From: Paraspadella gotoi
Taxonomy: Eukaryota > Chaetognatha
Direction: 5' to 3'
Length of the DNA: 64,000 nt
NCBI GenBank assembly: GCA_051294375.1
Contig: CM119267.1
Location: forward strand, 14,253,694 to 14,317,693
Each line of letters opens with the position of its first letter. The stretch's first letter is position 1. Below the pieces are notes generated by a model. The model ran no database searches. It was given only the letters and a program-made list of their open reading frames with translations, and was not told the DNA's origin. A program made the position numbers and the translations under genes. Positions 34,801 through 44,971 of the stretch are shown here, piece by piece.

Positions 34801-34847
34801 AAAATAACGGCGTCTATCACAACTTTCCTAATTACTTAAGCCTTTAA
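31827..34847 (+). CDS. TET: TET-family 5-methylcytosine dioxygenase, compact, with C-terminal C2H2 finger
   Basis: Fe(II)/2-oxoglutarate enzyme that oxidises 5-methylcytosine in DNA. Single exon, 1006 residues. The Cys-rich region includes CFCQGQGENMGVSFSLGCSW and GCKFKRSKKPNKFHLG. The catalytic core has the metal pair H289-x-D291 (AHRHKDLNNM), distal His367 (WHATSP) and Arg382 (NPTRVSF), the expected 2-oxoglutarate ligand. Only 78 residues separate H289 and H367; human TET2 has about 500 because of a long low-complexity insert. No CXXC domain is visible. After the core comes a disordered Ser/Pro tail with Val-Pro-Ala-Ile-Val-like repeats (about 565-650), then a C2H2 finger, C758-x2-C761-x12-H774-x4-H779, which I do not know from other TETs. 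Confidence 0.93.
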   Translation: MDEKSATYPVLDSEKCPNSSFDEAHPQNAVRKNLSAPCACRKNQRPLPNPIPYTHMGHASSVNSLKESLSLLTDIPLAEIKIVEVRKVVERITENVDCPLPPDEDNVIRRGDERMLVLAESHLGHTCQYAVTVVSLIVWNGVDSDLANQAYHVAKERLAPSQRFLDRGCARNAEKSCFCQGQGENMGVSFSLGCSWNTYTKGCKFKRSKKPNKFHLGHNSNDEDVEAVSDIIHQMADAFSPKLKRFAPGAFENQIEIEQRAPDCCLGRGPFFRPFSSVTVCLDFSAHRHKDLNNMIGGCTVVATFLKNSSDMPDDPAFPSNEQLHILPQYFLADSQLPDYPSKSFRGVGLALTHGSLLFEYARGEWHATSPVIHPNRYNPTRVSFVFYQHQGLMAPGHGYRPNWKDSRIHSILTKMKSDDKKPVFKTKSPRHPESHPLLTYVSPHRALYATHVPDSEVPLLSLADDRWMMSKRDTFEEMEGQEMDYIMHLLDNEDALESALGEAAEPDTSGDTEKSSNSSTVVKMVPQDDSELKTIMLDGELVATRTPIVSDPPVNLSHLPQTVNAAKVPPIIVAKSSPIVPASNNVQPIVAGANNVPAIVASTMNFPAIVPKIAPKMVPAIVSTINEPSAALESRSNVPENSLTGLAVGSMIRMNSTVGSTLNDAPAIPTVTSVSYQSFPSSPATINSPPTSGIVPNASQNPPSRQSLDYSRTGLISSAPYSPPSVNYQSPNPKLTSPKKQGSELTPIKLEDKRCQCPVCFKTFSTSGNANRHIKATHVGKDNLVKRKNYSSESTEAKRSKLASSPDNSPAYSPNSPSSHYTPNFGSQMVADRFVTFQEQQNSYEQDVTFNGQGLSNSAHYQYDRDNSVQDPFSELPPNLHLSHQLDPIAPDNFSSSPQTVYLTQGATRVAVADEYKPSGGVGAFDEAASQPQLQQYVNPNESYGRDPQYDCNNGTNHSSYYANYPVYTNDELKTTEYAPSNGYTKIVPVENNGVYHNFPNYLSL

Positions 34848-35368
34848 AAGTCTCCCAACCCCGATTCATATTTTTCTTCGGTTGGATTTTTTTGAAGTGT
34901 TATCGAAACATTAAAAGTGCAAAAAGACTGAACTGACTTTTTAATACCCCTTTCACATTATTTTCCCCCAGTCGAACGAGCGGCGTTTATCTTTTTTTTT
35001 TAAATCGCTTTTTACATCATTAGGCCTTCGACTAAACATTTCACCCAAGTGGGTTTTTTATTTTTAGTTACTTTGATTGCTGTTGCAAAGTGCCTTTGTT
35101 TGCCGTTTTTATTAGGCGTAATAGGAGAAACTATTATTATTCTTAGCTTGATACATATTGTTACTAATATGATATTTGGAAAAAATTTTCTTTATATGAG
35201 ACTTAGATCTCATGTTTGCATTTTACTTCGTCGTATGCATAAAACATTTTTAATCCCATTACACAGGATTTTTTTTTTGAAATATACGCATGTCAGTCTT
35301 CCTTTAGCTTTTTTTTATATTAGATTATTGTGAACTAACCGAAAAAAAGCCCAAATGACTGGGCAGAA
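34848..35368. other. Intergenic between TET and ZRANB3
   Basis: AT-rich, about 520 bp. It has an open hydrophobic frame at 35049-35333 that starts at GTG, which I reject as a gene. A short upstream reading frame precedes ZRANB3. Confidence 0.5.
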
Positions 35369-35372
35369 ATGA
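35355..35372 (+). promoter_or_regulatory. Five-codon upstream ORF whose stop overlaps the ZRANB3 start
   Basis: ATG ACT GGG CAG AAA TGA: the TGA shares bases with the main ATG (ATGA at 35369). This geometry allows termination-reinitiation and may damp ZRANB3 translation. If an intron or trans-splice acceptor lies between, the short frame would not be in the mRNA. Confidence 0.4.
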
Positions 35373-38300
35373 CCGCGAATGTTAACGATTGTTTAAATTA
35401 CTTACCGTCTAAACTTTGTGACTCGTTGTTGCCCTTTCAAAAAGATGGTGTCAAGTACGGAATCGAGAAAAATGGATGCCTGCTCATCGCCGATGAGATG
35501 GGTCTCGGGAAAACCCTCCAGGCTCTCTGCGTCGCATATCGGTACAGAGAAGATTGGCCCATGCTCGTGGTCGCTCCGGCCTCCATGAGGTTAACCCTTG
35601 TTTATGAGATGTGGAGGGGGAGGTCGGAAAACTAATTTGTCGATATCCAAGGTATCCCTGGGTTGAAGAGATCGAAAAATGGCTGCCTGATATTGACCCT
35701 CGTCGCATTCGCCTTATTCAAAGTCAAGTCGACATCAACGAAATTAATGCGGAAAAGGTCGACATTGTCGTGATGAGCTACGGGATTTTCAGGTATAAAT
35801 CTAACAAAGTCGCAATTCTTGCAAAAAATTTTAACAAAGATCGTAACACGGACAAATAAATTTTATATGTTACGATTATGTTGATTTGTCGAATTGGCTT
35901 TATTTATATATATTGTGGTGGTATATTCACACCGCCTCACGTCCACCATCCTTCAGCCCAATCCATTGGCTCAGTGGGGGAACACACCATCCCAGGCGTA
36001 GTGTTCCATCTAGATTCTACAGTCCTAACGACTTCCCTCTGCGTTGGCAAAGCGAGACCGTCCTATGGTAACCGCGCCAGTGACTGGAGGCGTCACTGAG
36101 GGTCGGAAGCCCCCAAAGCCAACAGTGAGATGCCCCATCCCAATGGGCATCACAGGCAACCCGGCTGTTGCCATAATATATTATATATATATTTATTTAT
36201 GTATATATAATTTTTTTATGTATCATATTTGGCCTTCCTTTCTTTACAATCTTCAGCAACGCCAAGCGCAGCAAAGATCGTCAAAACTTTTACCGATCTC
36301 CTATCGTAGAGGCGATGTTTCGCGCTTCTTTTCAAGTAGTTATCCTTGACGAGAGTCACTACGTGAAAAACCCCAAGGCTAGGCGGACCGAAAACCTCAT
36401 CGATATCGTCAAGCGAGCCAAGAGGCGGATACTTTTAACGGGTACACCGGCTTTGGCTCGGCCCGAGGAGCTTTTCTCCCAAGTGGACGCCATCTTGCCA
36501 GGTATAACGAGAATGGCGGTATTTATAATGACTTCTGGTGAACCTTGAACAATGAACACAGTTTTCACGCCAATCATATTTAGGAAGTTTCGGCACTTGG
36601 CCGTGGTACTCGAAACAATATTGTAACGCGCACATGCGGTTTTTTGGAAAACGTAGGCAGTGGGATACATCAGGCGCTTCTAACTTGGAAGAGCTTCAAG
36701 CCAAGTTAACTTCTCGGTTGATGATTAGAAGGCTGAAGGCCGAGGTAGTAGTTTTTTTACAGCGACCATTTTGTTCTTGGAATAAGTTGTGATAAAGCAA
36801 TGATGGTTGCAAGGTTTTGACGCAACTTCCTCCGAAGACCCGCCAACGGATTCCGTTCGATGTTTCCCAATCTAAATTTAAACGGGATATCGAATCTACG
36901 TGGAAAGAGTTGGGCGCGTTTCTTAACAAGAACAACATCAACGTCTCTAAAGCCATGAGAATGGTTCAAGTCAGGACAGATGAGGATAAGGATGAAGGTC
37001 CAGTCGAAGGTCAAAAAACTATAAGGAAGGTAAGAAGAATCACAGAAATATTTTGTGATCGATTTTTAAGTGTTTTTTTAAAAAAATATTACTTTCAGAG
37101 CTGTTCCGAAAAACATTTCATTCGTCAATGCATTATAGACTTGGCTCGTTCCAGTGGCATGGCAAAAGTTGGTGCTGTTGTTGAGTATCTGCGCCTCCTT
37201 CTGCAAAATCCCCAAGAAAAATTCCTCGTATTTGCTCATCACAAGTGCGTCGTCGAAGGTTTAGCTATCGAATTAACCAAGATGGCCGCCGAGTTTGGTG
37301 GCTTCAAAATAATTCGAATTGACGGTGGAGTTCCTGTGGAACTCCGCGCTCAACTGGTTCAGAACTTCCAGTCGGACCCCAATGTTCGCGTGGCGCTGCT
37401 CTCTATTATGGCGGCTGGAACGGGCCTGACTTTCACGGCTGGATCCCACGTTGTCTTCGCTGAATTGCACTGGACGCCAGGCGTGCTTCAGGTTGTTTAA
37501 ACGCCCAAGTCTTGTAACGCTCGTTTCCATCTCTTACGATAATTAAAATTAGGTTGTTGTAACACCTTTAACAAATAAAATTTAATATATATTTTTTTTT
37601 TCAATGGGGTGAGTAAAAAAATTAGTATTTGTAATTTTGTACATGCTCAAACGAAAATTTATACACTTTTAAGTATATATATGGTTATTTAGTATATACC
37701 CTAGTAATTATTTTTATCTCGCGAATGCCCGACTTGGGCGAGATGTTAATTCGTTTCTGCTTCTTTTGACCGTAGTCGTCGTCGTCGTCATGCTGTTTTA
37801 ACATTGAAAATAGCTCAAGTGTGTAACCATATGAAGCTGAAAATTTACATATGGCTTCTCATCATTGAGAATTAAAAAATTGTTATGTTTCATATTCTTA
37901 CACTCGTTCACTCATTTGTTTGTTTTATTTACAAAACAATTTTTATATATATAGACGAGTTCAGTTCTGCAGCGGCTGTCCAGTGGCTGTCCAGTTTCTC
38001 TCTCTCTCTCTTTTAATTATATGTCGCTCTTTTTTTCCGTCGCAGCTTTTTCTGATTCGTTTAAAAACGAGTTCGCTCTGCAGCGGCTGTCCAGCTTCTC
38101 TCTATCTTTTTAGCCGGCTCTATAATTCATTTTGTCGGTCCGCCCCGCAATCTTGTCGGGCATTCACTTATATCATGTCAGAACGAATTATTATAAATTA
38201 TGCAAAAAAATGATGTCCGTCCGTCTCACCCTAGCAAAAAACACCAATTACTCTTGATTTTCAGCTCAATGACACACAAAATTTCATTCCAATCCATCCA

Positions 38301-41300
38301 TCAAATCACGTTTCGATGGAATCGTCCGAATGGAAATGAGTTAAAATGAAAAAAATTTTTTCACTATTTGAACATAAATTACTCATGAGTGAATCGGGCG
38401 ATTGACTTCAAATTTTGTATGTGGGTAGGAAAGTGTGTGATTGAGCAGGGAATAAAGTTTCGATAGAATCAACCAAATGGAAATGAGTTAAAATAAAAAA
38501 AATAAACTATTTATTTCACTATTTGATTATACTTTCTTTATTTTTATATTAAATGTAAATTCAAGCTGCATTAATTAATTATTAATAAATAAGTAATTAT
38601 TAATTATTTGTAATTAATTAATTTTGTGATCGAGATTGTTGTTTTGTGATAGGCGAGACAAAATGGAAAATGATTTTAACACGAATAACAAAAATTAATA
38701 TTAATTACTAAATTAAATAATTATCGTGGGCAGATCCGGCATTGTTTGACTATCATCGCATCAATGAATGACTATCATCGCATCAATGAATGACTATCAT
38801 CGCATCAATGAATGACTATCATCGCATCAATGAATGACTATCATCGCATCAATGAATGACTATCATTGCATCAATATTTGGTTTTAATCGCATCAGTCAA
38901 TTACTATTATTATCGTTGCAATCGCTTTGCGTTTGCGACGATTTTACTGTGGTTTTGCACATAAGTGGCGTCGTCGTTGTCGTCGGCATTCCAAATTATA
39001 GATCGCCTTTTTTATGATTAAATTTGGGTGTATGAAGCTGAAAATTTATATACAGCTTCTCATCATCCATGTTCTTAAAATTGGGTCAGGACAGTTAATA
39101 AATAAGTTTTGTTTACGTTTTATCAAAACAAATAAATATTCTCTAGTTTATTTTTATGTCTCTTTCTCTCTCTCTTTTCTCCTTTAATTATATGTAGCTC
39201 TCTTTCTCTCTTTTCCCCAGTGCTTATTCATCGGGAAAAAACGAGTCTGCAGCTGGTTCTGCAGGGGCTTTTTCTTTTTCTCACCTGCTGCTTCTGCTGC
39301 TGCCTTTTGATTTGTTTCTCTCTGCGTTTTTATTTAAAAAAAAAATTGAATTAGGATTGAACTCGTAAAATTAGGCATCGCATTCGTGCATGTTATCATT
39401 TTGCTATCGCAACATCGAGTTTTTATTTCGTTTTTTTTTTATTCTCAGGGGCTGCGTCTACTGATCAGTTTATTTTTTGACAATGAAAAAGTGTTTTTTT
39501 TTGTTTTTGTTTTTTCAGAAACTGTAACTTTAATTTTCCTCGGTACTTTATTATTTTTTTTAATTGACAATCGCAAAATAGAATTTTTCTTCTGTTTATA
39601 AATTCATTTTCTTTTCTCAAATTTTTTTTCTCAGGGGCTGCGTCTGCTGATCAGTTTATTTGACAATGACAATTGATAATGACAACAAAATTTTTTTTTT
39701 TTTTTTTTTATCGTTGCAATCGCTTTGCGTTTGCGACGATATTGCTGTGGTTTTGCACATAAGTGGCGTCGTCGTTGTCGTTGGCCTTTCAAATTATAGA
39801 TCGCCCTTTTATGTTTCCTTCTCTCTCTCTTTTCTCTTTTAAATATATGTAGCTCTCTCTCTCTCTTTTCCCCAGTGCTGATTCATCGGGAAAAAACGAA
39901 TCTGCAGCTGGCTCTGCAGGGGATCTCTCTTTTTCTCTCTTTTCTCCTGCTGCTTCTGCTGTTGCCTTTTGATTTCTTTCTTTTTATTTCTCTCTCTCTC
40001 TCTCTCGGTTGAATTAAGATTGAACTCGTAAAATTAGGCATCGCATTCGTTCATGTTATCATTTTGCTATCGCAACATCGGGTTTTTTTATTTTTATTTT
40101 TTTCTCATGATCAGTTTATTTTTTTTCTTTTTCAGAAACTATAACTTTAATTATCCTCGGTACTTTATTATTTTTGTTTTGTTTTGTTATCAATCCAGAT
40201 TTTTCTTATGCGATTGCGACGATCCTTATGCTTTTAAGATTTTGTAAATCAATCAATTACTATTACATCAGTCAATCAATTACTATTAAATCAATCAATC
40301 AATTACTATTACATCAATAAATTACTATTATATCAATAATTCGTTATCACATCAATCATTGTTTTTTTTTATTAATTTTCTTTGGTAGTAACGTCTGGCG
40401 AGATCACTATACTTTAAGATTTTTTTAATATTTATTTATAAACAGGGCTAAAAATTATTTTGAGAAATTTTTAATTTTAAGTTTAGAAAAAGTTGTTTCC
40501 ACTAAGATTAATTCTTTATTAAGAAAAACCGTAAAAAATTATCATCATCTTTCGATAATTTTATAAGTTTTTTTGTTTTTATTAAGAAAACATAATTTTT
40601 AAAAGCCGAATAGAAAGTTTCATATTAGAAAATGCTCTCTCGGTGAAAATTTACATGAATTAATTTTAGGGCAATAGAGAGGGATTTTTGAAATTTGACT
40701 CTTGACCCGATATATGGGGCCCTAAGGGGTCAGACTAGGCGGGCAAAACATTTTATTTTTTTTATCCCGAACAGTTGCAGAAAAGTACATTTATTATGAC
40801 AAAAACCATTTTGCTCTATTTCCAGTATTATAAACGAGTTGATGTCAGCTTTTGATTGTAGAGCAAAAATTAGATCTAAAATGATGGACTAAGCAAGTTT
40901 AAAGGTAGAAAAATCAATTTAAATTTATGAAAATTAATTATAAAAGGTTTCTTGTACAAAATTAATACATAAATTCAATTGATCAAACAAGCAATTTATC
41001 TTTAAAGAAAAAAAAATGTTGTCATTTTTTGTCCCCCTGGGGTGACCCCCAAGGACCGTGTATCTTAGCTCAGGGGTAAAACATTGAAAATCGCCTCGAT
41101 AGTCCCATTAGTAGGGCTTTTCGGATACTGCATGCAAAATCACAGAGAATTTGGTTCAGTGACTTGGTCAGAACCGATTCTCGGTCAGAAAAACGGGGAG
41201 AGCATTTTCTAATATGAGGGCTTCTGACAGAAGTTCTGTAATTATATTTTTTGAAAAAAAAATTTGCTGTATATTATACATTAGCATTTAAATTAGATCA

Positions 41301-44300
41301 GCTATGGCTATTATAAGTAGTTATTAAAATTAAGTTATTATTTCCGACAGAGCAGACAAGTTTTTCTAATTACGATTGAAAAGGAATTATGTAGTCCACT
41401 AGTCGGTTTTTGCTTAAATTTTGTTCTATAGAAGTAAACGTACTACGGTATATTATTTAAATTTTCAGCAATGTGAAGATCGTGTGCACAGAATCGGACA
41501 GCGCCGTGTTGTCCATATTCACTATCTGGTCGCTCGCGACTCCATCGATGATTGGTTTTGGTCGGCCCTGACGAGAAAGACCCAAGTCGTCAGTCTTGCG
41601 TTAAACGGTACGATTGTTTTGATTGCAACTTGAGAGGGGGAAAAGCTACCTTGAAATCTGAACTATTTATCACATTATCGTTTTCAGGCGAAACCCAGAC
41701 GCTGAATCCCAACTTAGAATCCAACGTCCACAAATTGAATAGATTAACGAATGCTGCCACTTGGATTCCACCGGAAGAACCAGAATTCAATTCTTCTTCG
41801 GAGTTTTTTGAAAAAACTCAGGTTAATCGGTTTATTTCTTTCTGTTAGTTAAGGCTTGTGCGACCAAATCAGCGATCATGGTTTAAGGTCCTGATAATTA
41901 ATGAATGTACCAATTTCACTTTCTCAACAATTGAGAATAGTGCATCGTGGACTTGATTCGTACAAAGTTAACCATTGTGACTCTATTTGCGAGCATTGGC
42001 AGTCATTATACGAATAATTGAATATTTAAATTGTTTTCTCCTCAGATGCCCGAAGATCAAAGCTTTATCACCGACTTCTTCCACGCCAAGCCCAAAGAAA
42101 ATCCGAAGCGGGACAAGTTCTGGAAAACTGGCCAATTACGCGAGAAACTTCAAGACTCCGATATCGACCAAATCTCTCCGACGAAGAAAAGAAAAAGAAG
42201 CAGGGTGGCCCTTATTGATGTACCTTCCGATGAAGAGACAGACTTTCTATCGCAGTCGCGGGAGGACAAACGAAGAAGAATTTTGAAAAACAGGAATCGA
42301 AAAAGAGTGAGAGGAAGCGAGATTCACACTGCGGTCAAATTGGCTACAGAAGACGCTCTAAAAACCTCGGGAAAAGGCGCCGAGGTGACGAATCGATGGG
42401 CCTGCGAACAATGTACTTTTCTCAATCGCCCCATTAATAAAACGTGTGAAATCTGTGGCGGTCCCCAAGATGGATCGCAGGTCAGCAAATACTTCGCCAA
42501 AACATCGCCGGTTCAACCTCAACCAAACTATTGCGTTTCTAACGATGCAGCATCGTCTTCTCCGTCGCCCAAAAACGAGGATGTTACCGTAGAACTTTTA
42601 AAATCGTACCCCGTTCCGAACGAGAAGAACAAGTGTTTTTCCCAAATCCTCATGACCTCAACTCCTGCTCGTCGAAATGAGAAACAGGAGGATTTCGATA
42701 AATCTTTTGGGCGAAAAGAAGCGTCTTACATCGAAATTGAAGACTCGAAAGAGCAAAGTCTTATCTCAGCGCCTTCCTGTTCCGCGAAAGTTTGCGAGAA
42801 CGGCTTAAAGTTTTTCTCATTACAAGAAACAGAATCGATTGCCGTTAAAAACCCCGAAATTCCCGTCGAAATGCTGGATTCTTGGGACGAATCAACGGAG
42901 GCTCTTTCGACATCCCAAAAAGAGTTATCTATACCGACGGATGCGACGTTATCGGAGACGGGATTAACGACTCACGATGCCGACCGTCGCGTCGATCTTG
43001 ACCAGGTTGTCGTCATCGCCCGTCTTCTTTTCTTCGCTTCTCGCAATACTGACCGTGTTTACGTCTATGATTCCGACGCTAATTCTCTTCATATCAACTT
43101 TTTGCCGCTCGACGTGGAAACCGAAAATTGGAGCGAGATTCCCGACTCACTGCTGCATCCGACGCATCTGCGACAGCTGCGTGTCTTTGTCCGCGAGTGG
43201 CACCAACTTACCGAAACCAAGCGGAGAATGATCCGGAAGTCGGGGGAAATTTTTCGATCTCCAAAGGCGCTTTACGACGATGTAGCGGCCAAACGAGAGC
43301 ACTGCGTCGTGAGGAAGATGGACGTCGCCGATCTAGCCCGGGCGGCATCGAGCAAGGCCGCCGAAATCGGCGGTTCGACGCGGACTTTGCTACCCAAGAA
43401 TCGTCCGCGGACGGATACAAATTGCGAAACCGTCGATAATAACAGAAACTGCGCTCGAGACGGATCTGGTGGAGGAGCGGAGGTTTCGAAGGAATCGAAT
43501 TCTCTCGTTCAAGCGGTGGACGCTGATGGCGCGCCCCTCTGCCTTCTTTGCCATTCCGCTATTCAAAACGCTTTGCCCGCTTCGATGGAATCTCGAGAAG
43601 ATGTGGCTTGGGACACTCGATTTTGTCGTCGAGAGTGTAGGGAGGAATTTTTGCTCAAAAGGGCACAATCCACGTATATCAGAAAGGAGCTACTTTTGGT
43701 TGAAAAGGGAATATGTCAGTTGTGCGGGGTGAACGCTCACGAACTCTACGCCAAAGTGAAGGAGGAGAAAGATCCACTTCAGAGAATGAATCTCATCAAA
43801 AATTCCATATTTAATGGGTTAAGGTGGGTAACACTAATCTTATATACAGTACCGGAAACCTAGAATGTCGTAAGTCTGTATATGGAATAACTTTTCCATT
43901 TATAAGATAAATGGCTTTAGGATTTTATAGGAAGTTGTCTGGATGTCTGGCTATTGCCCATTGAAGAAATTTTTCAAATAAATAATCCTAAACCACTTAA
44001 AAATTGGTTTCAAAAAAAATTTTAAAAACTTGCACAGCTCTGATATATTTTGAAATTTTTTCTTAAAATTTTGCTAACTTGTACTCGAGAGGGTCAGTTT
44101 TTGAAATTATTTTTTTTTTAGGTCCGTAATTAAGAATCGAATGGTGACGAAGCCTACGGCTGGGGATTTTTGGCAGGCAGATCATCACTTGGCCGTTGTC
44201 GAGGGAGGCGGACAATGTGACATCGGCAATTTCCGTACTTTGTGTACTGTCTGTCACGCAGTCGAGACCAAGAAGCTCATGGAGCGTGTTAGAAAGAGAA

Positions 44301-44362
44301 AGAAGTTGCAGAAGGCAGCTTTGTCGTGCGGTGATCTCAAAGACTTTTACAAGCCGATTTGA
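35369..44362 (+). CDS. ZRANB3: ZRANB3 fork-remodelling translocase and nuclease
   Basis: SNF2-family enzyme that reverses stalled replication forks and cuts DNA with an HNH domain. Ten exons: 35369..35589, 35652..35792, 36257..36501, 36584..36744, 36814..37029, 37099..37491, 41469..41607, 41688..41821, 42046..43823, 44122..44362; 1222 residues (human 1079). Motif I DEMGLGKT ends at K48-T49; DESHYVKN, LTGTPAL, ILSIMAAGTGLTFTAGSH and EDRVHRIGQR follow. A PIP box, QSFITDFF (42058-42081), should bind PCNA. The NZF finger is RWACEQCTFLNRPINKTCEI (near 42396-42470). The C-terminal HNH is FWQADHH...GGGQCD...LCTVCH. The second PCNA motif of human ZRANB3 (APIM, RFLVK near the end) is not seen. Intron 6 is 3977 bp of repeats; intron 2 holds a solo terminal repeat. 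Some donors (GTTAAC, GTTGTT) are weak. Confidence 0.92.
35914..36175. mobile_element. Solo terminal repeat of the TRIM-like element, in ZRANB3 intron 2
   Basis: 262 bp from TGTGG to CCATA, matching the alpha-tubulin copy apart from a small insertion (TCTAGATTCTACA area) and point changes. It is flanked by ATAT on both sides (35910-35913 and 36176-36179), though the flank is AT-simple. The first stem changes GGCGGT to GGTGGT, which still pairs by wobble. Confidence 0.75.
38110..38740. mobile_element. Family B element, copy 3 (worn 5' end)
   Basis: Starts near AGCCGGCTCTATAATTC, keeps TTTGTCGGTCCGCCCC, ATCATGTCAGAA and both units with GTTTCGATGGAATC, and ends GCAGATCCGGC (38730-38740). Confidence 0.7.
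38748..38875. repeat. 22-bp tandem repeat, about six units
   Basis: GACTATCATCGCATCAATGAAT repeats with a one-base change in the last full unit. It sits directly after family B copy 3 and just before family A copy 3. Confidence 0.9.
38912..39690. mobile_element. Family A element, copy 3 (lacks a clear 3' end)
   Basis: Begins ATCGTTGCAATCGC, then GCGTTTGCGACGAT, the GTGGCGTCGTCG block, CCAAATTATAGATCGCC, and the CTGCAGCTGGTTCTGCAGG and CTGCTGCTTCTGCTGCTG blocks. The family 3' end is missing before copy 4 begins. Confidence 0.7.
39710..40223. mobile_element. Family A element, copy 4 (most complete)
   Basis: 514 bp with ends ATCGTTGCAATCGC (39710) and GCGATTGCGACGAT (40210), a 14-bp inverted pair with one mismatch. 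It contains all family A blocks in order and no coding capacity. Confidence 0.75.
40240..40365. repeat. Imperfect tandem repeat rich in ATCAATCAATTACTATTA
   Basis: Several units of about 20-26 bp follow family A copy 4, similar in character to the 22-bp array beside copy 3. Confidence 0.7.
40621..41216. mobile_element. Inverted-repeat element, 596 bp, in ZRANB3 intron 6
   Basis: Perfect 19-bp inverted ends, CATATTAGAAAATGCTCTC (40621-40639) and its reverse complement (41198-41216). The interior has two G/C-rich patches, near 40715-40745 and 41030-41060. No coding capacity and no certain target duplication. Confidence 0.65.
42058..42081 (+). other. PIP-box codons in ZRANB3
   Basis: Encodes QSFITDFF, fitting Q-x-x-[ILM]-x-x-F-F. 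It sits at the start of exon 9 between the ATPase core and the NZF finger, the position of the PIP box in human ZRANB3. Confidence 0.8.
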
Positions 44363-44521
44363 CTATTTTTCCGTTGCGAAATCTATTCGAATGTCAAAAA
44401 ATATTGTTAATTTTTGTTTTAATAAGTGTTGTTGATTTTTTTTAAATCAAAAAAAAAATTTTAGGGTTACAAGAACTTCTGGTGCGCTATTCTCAACATT
44501 TTTGCAAGGCAGAAGATAAGA

Positions 44522-44794
44522 ATGGCAACTCCTTTGGCTGATCCTAATCAGTTGTTACCTCTTGAACTGGTGGACAAATGCATTGGGTCTAGAATCTGGA
44601 TAATCATGAAAAACGACAAAGAGATCGTGGGGACTTTGCTCGGATTTGATGATTTCGTAAACATGGTCCTCGAAGACGTCATCGAGTACGAAAACACGCC
44701 CGAGGGGCGACGAATCACGAAACTGGACCAAATCCTACTCAATGGAAACAATATCACAATGTTGGTGCCGGGGGGAGAAGGACCGGAAGTTTAG
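44522..44794 (+). CDS. LSM5: LSM5, Sm-like RNA-binding ring subunit
   Basis: Single exon, 90 residues (human 91). LSM5 is part of the LSM2-8 ring on U6 snRNA and the LSM1-7 ring in mRNA decay. The Sm1 motif ([32 protein letters not shown]) and the Sm2 motif ([15 protein letters not shown]) are complete. The start is the first ATG after the AAGGCAG acceptor-like site, 159 bp after ZRANB3. TBC1D32 begins 177 bp downstream. Confidence 0.97.
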   Translation: MATPLADPNQLLPLELVDKCIGSRIWIIMKNDKEIVGTLLGFDDFVNMVLEDVIEYENTPEGRRITKLDQILLNGNNITMLVPGGEGPEV

Positions 44795-44971
44795 CCACCA
44801 TATCGGAACTGCTTTTCATCCTTCATCAGACAGTGCCATGGAATTCTTTTCATTATCTCGCAAGTCTTTGGCTTTTTCTTGGTCGTTTGTTTACGTTTTT
44901 TATGTTGCTTAGGATGGTATGAAAGAGAGGGTGTGGTAGGCTCGTTTCCGACTGAAAACTGATCGGTGAAG

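Larger units (their letters stand above)
37492..41468 (+). other. ZRANB3 intron 6, 3977 bp, packed with repeats
   Basis: Apart from the listed elements it contains diverged A-like blocks at about 37735-38100, including AGTCGTCGTCGTCGTC, TATGAAGCTGAAAATTTA and CTGCAGCGGCTGTCC. I see no gene inside. Confidence 0.7.

Noticed and set aside
35049-35333. 94-residue hydrophobic frame between TET and ZRANB3
   Set aside because: It starts at GTG, is AT-driven and hydrophobic by base composition, and has no homology I recognise.
38748-38875. CRISPR-like array
   Set aside because: Units are contiguous 22-mers with no spacers, in an animal intron; a simple tandem repeat.
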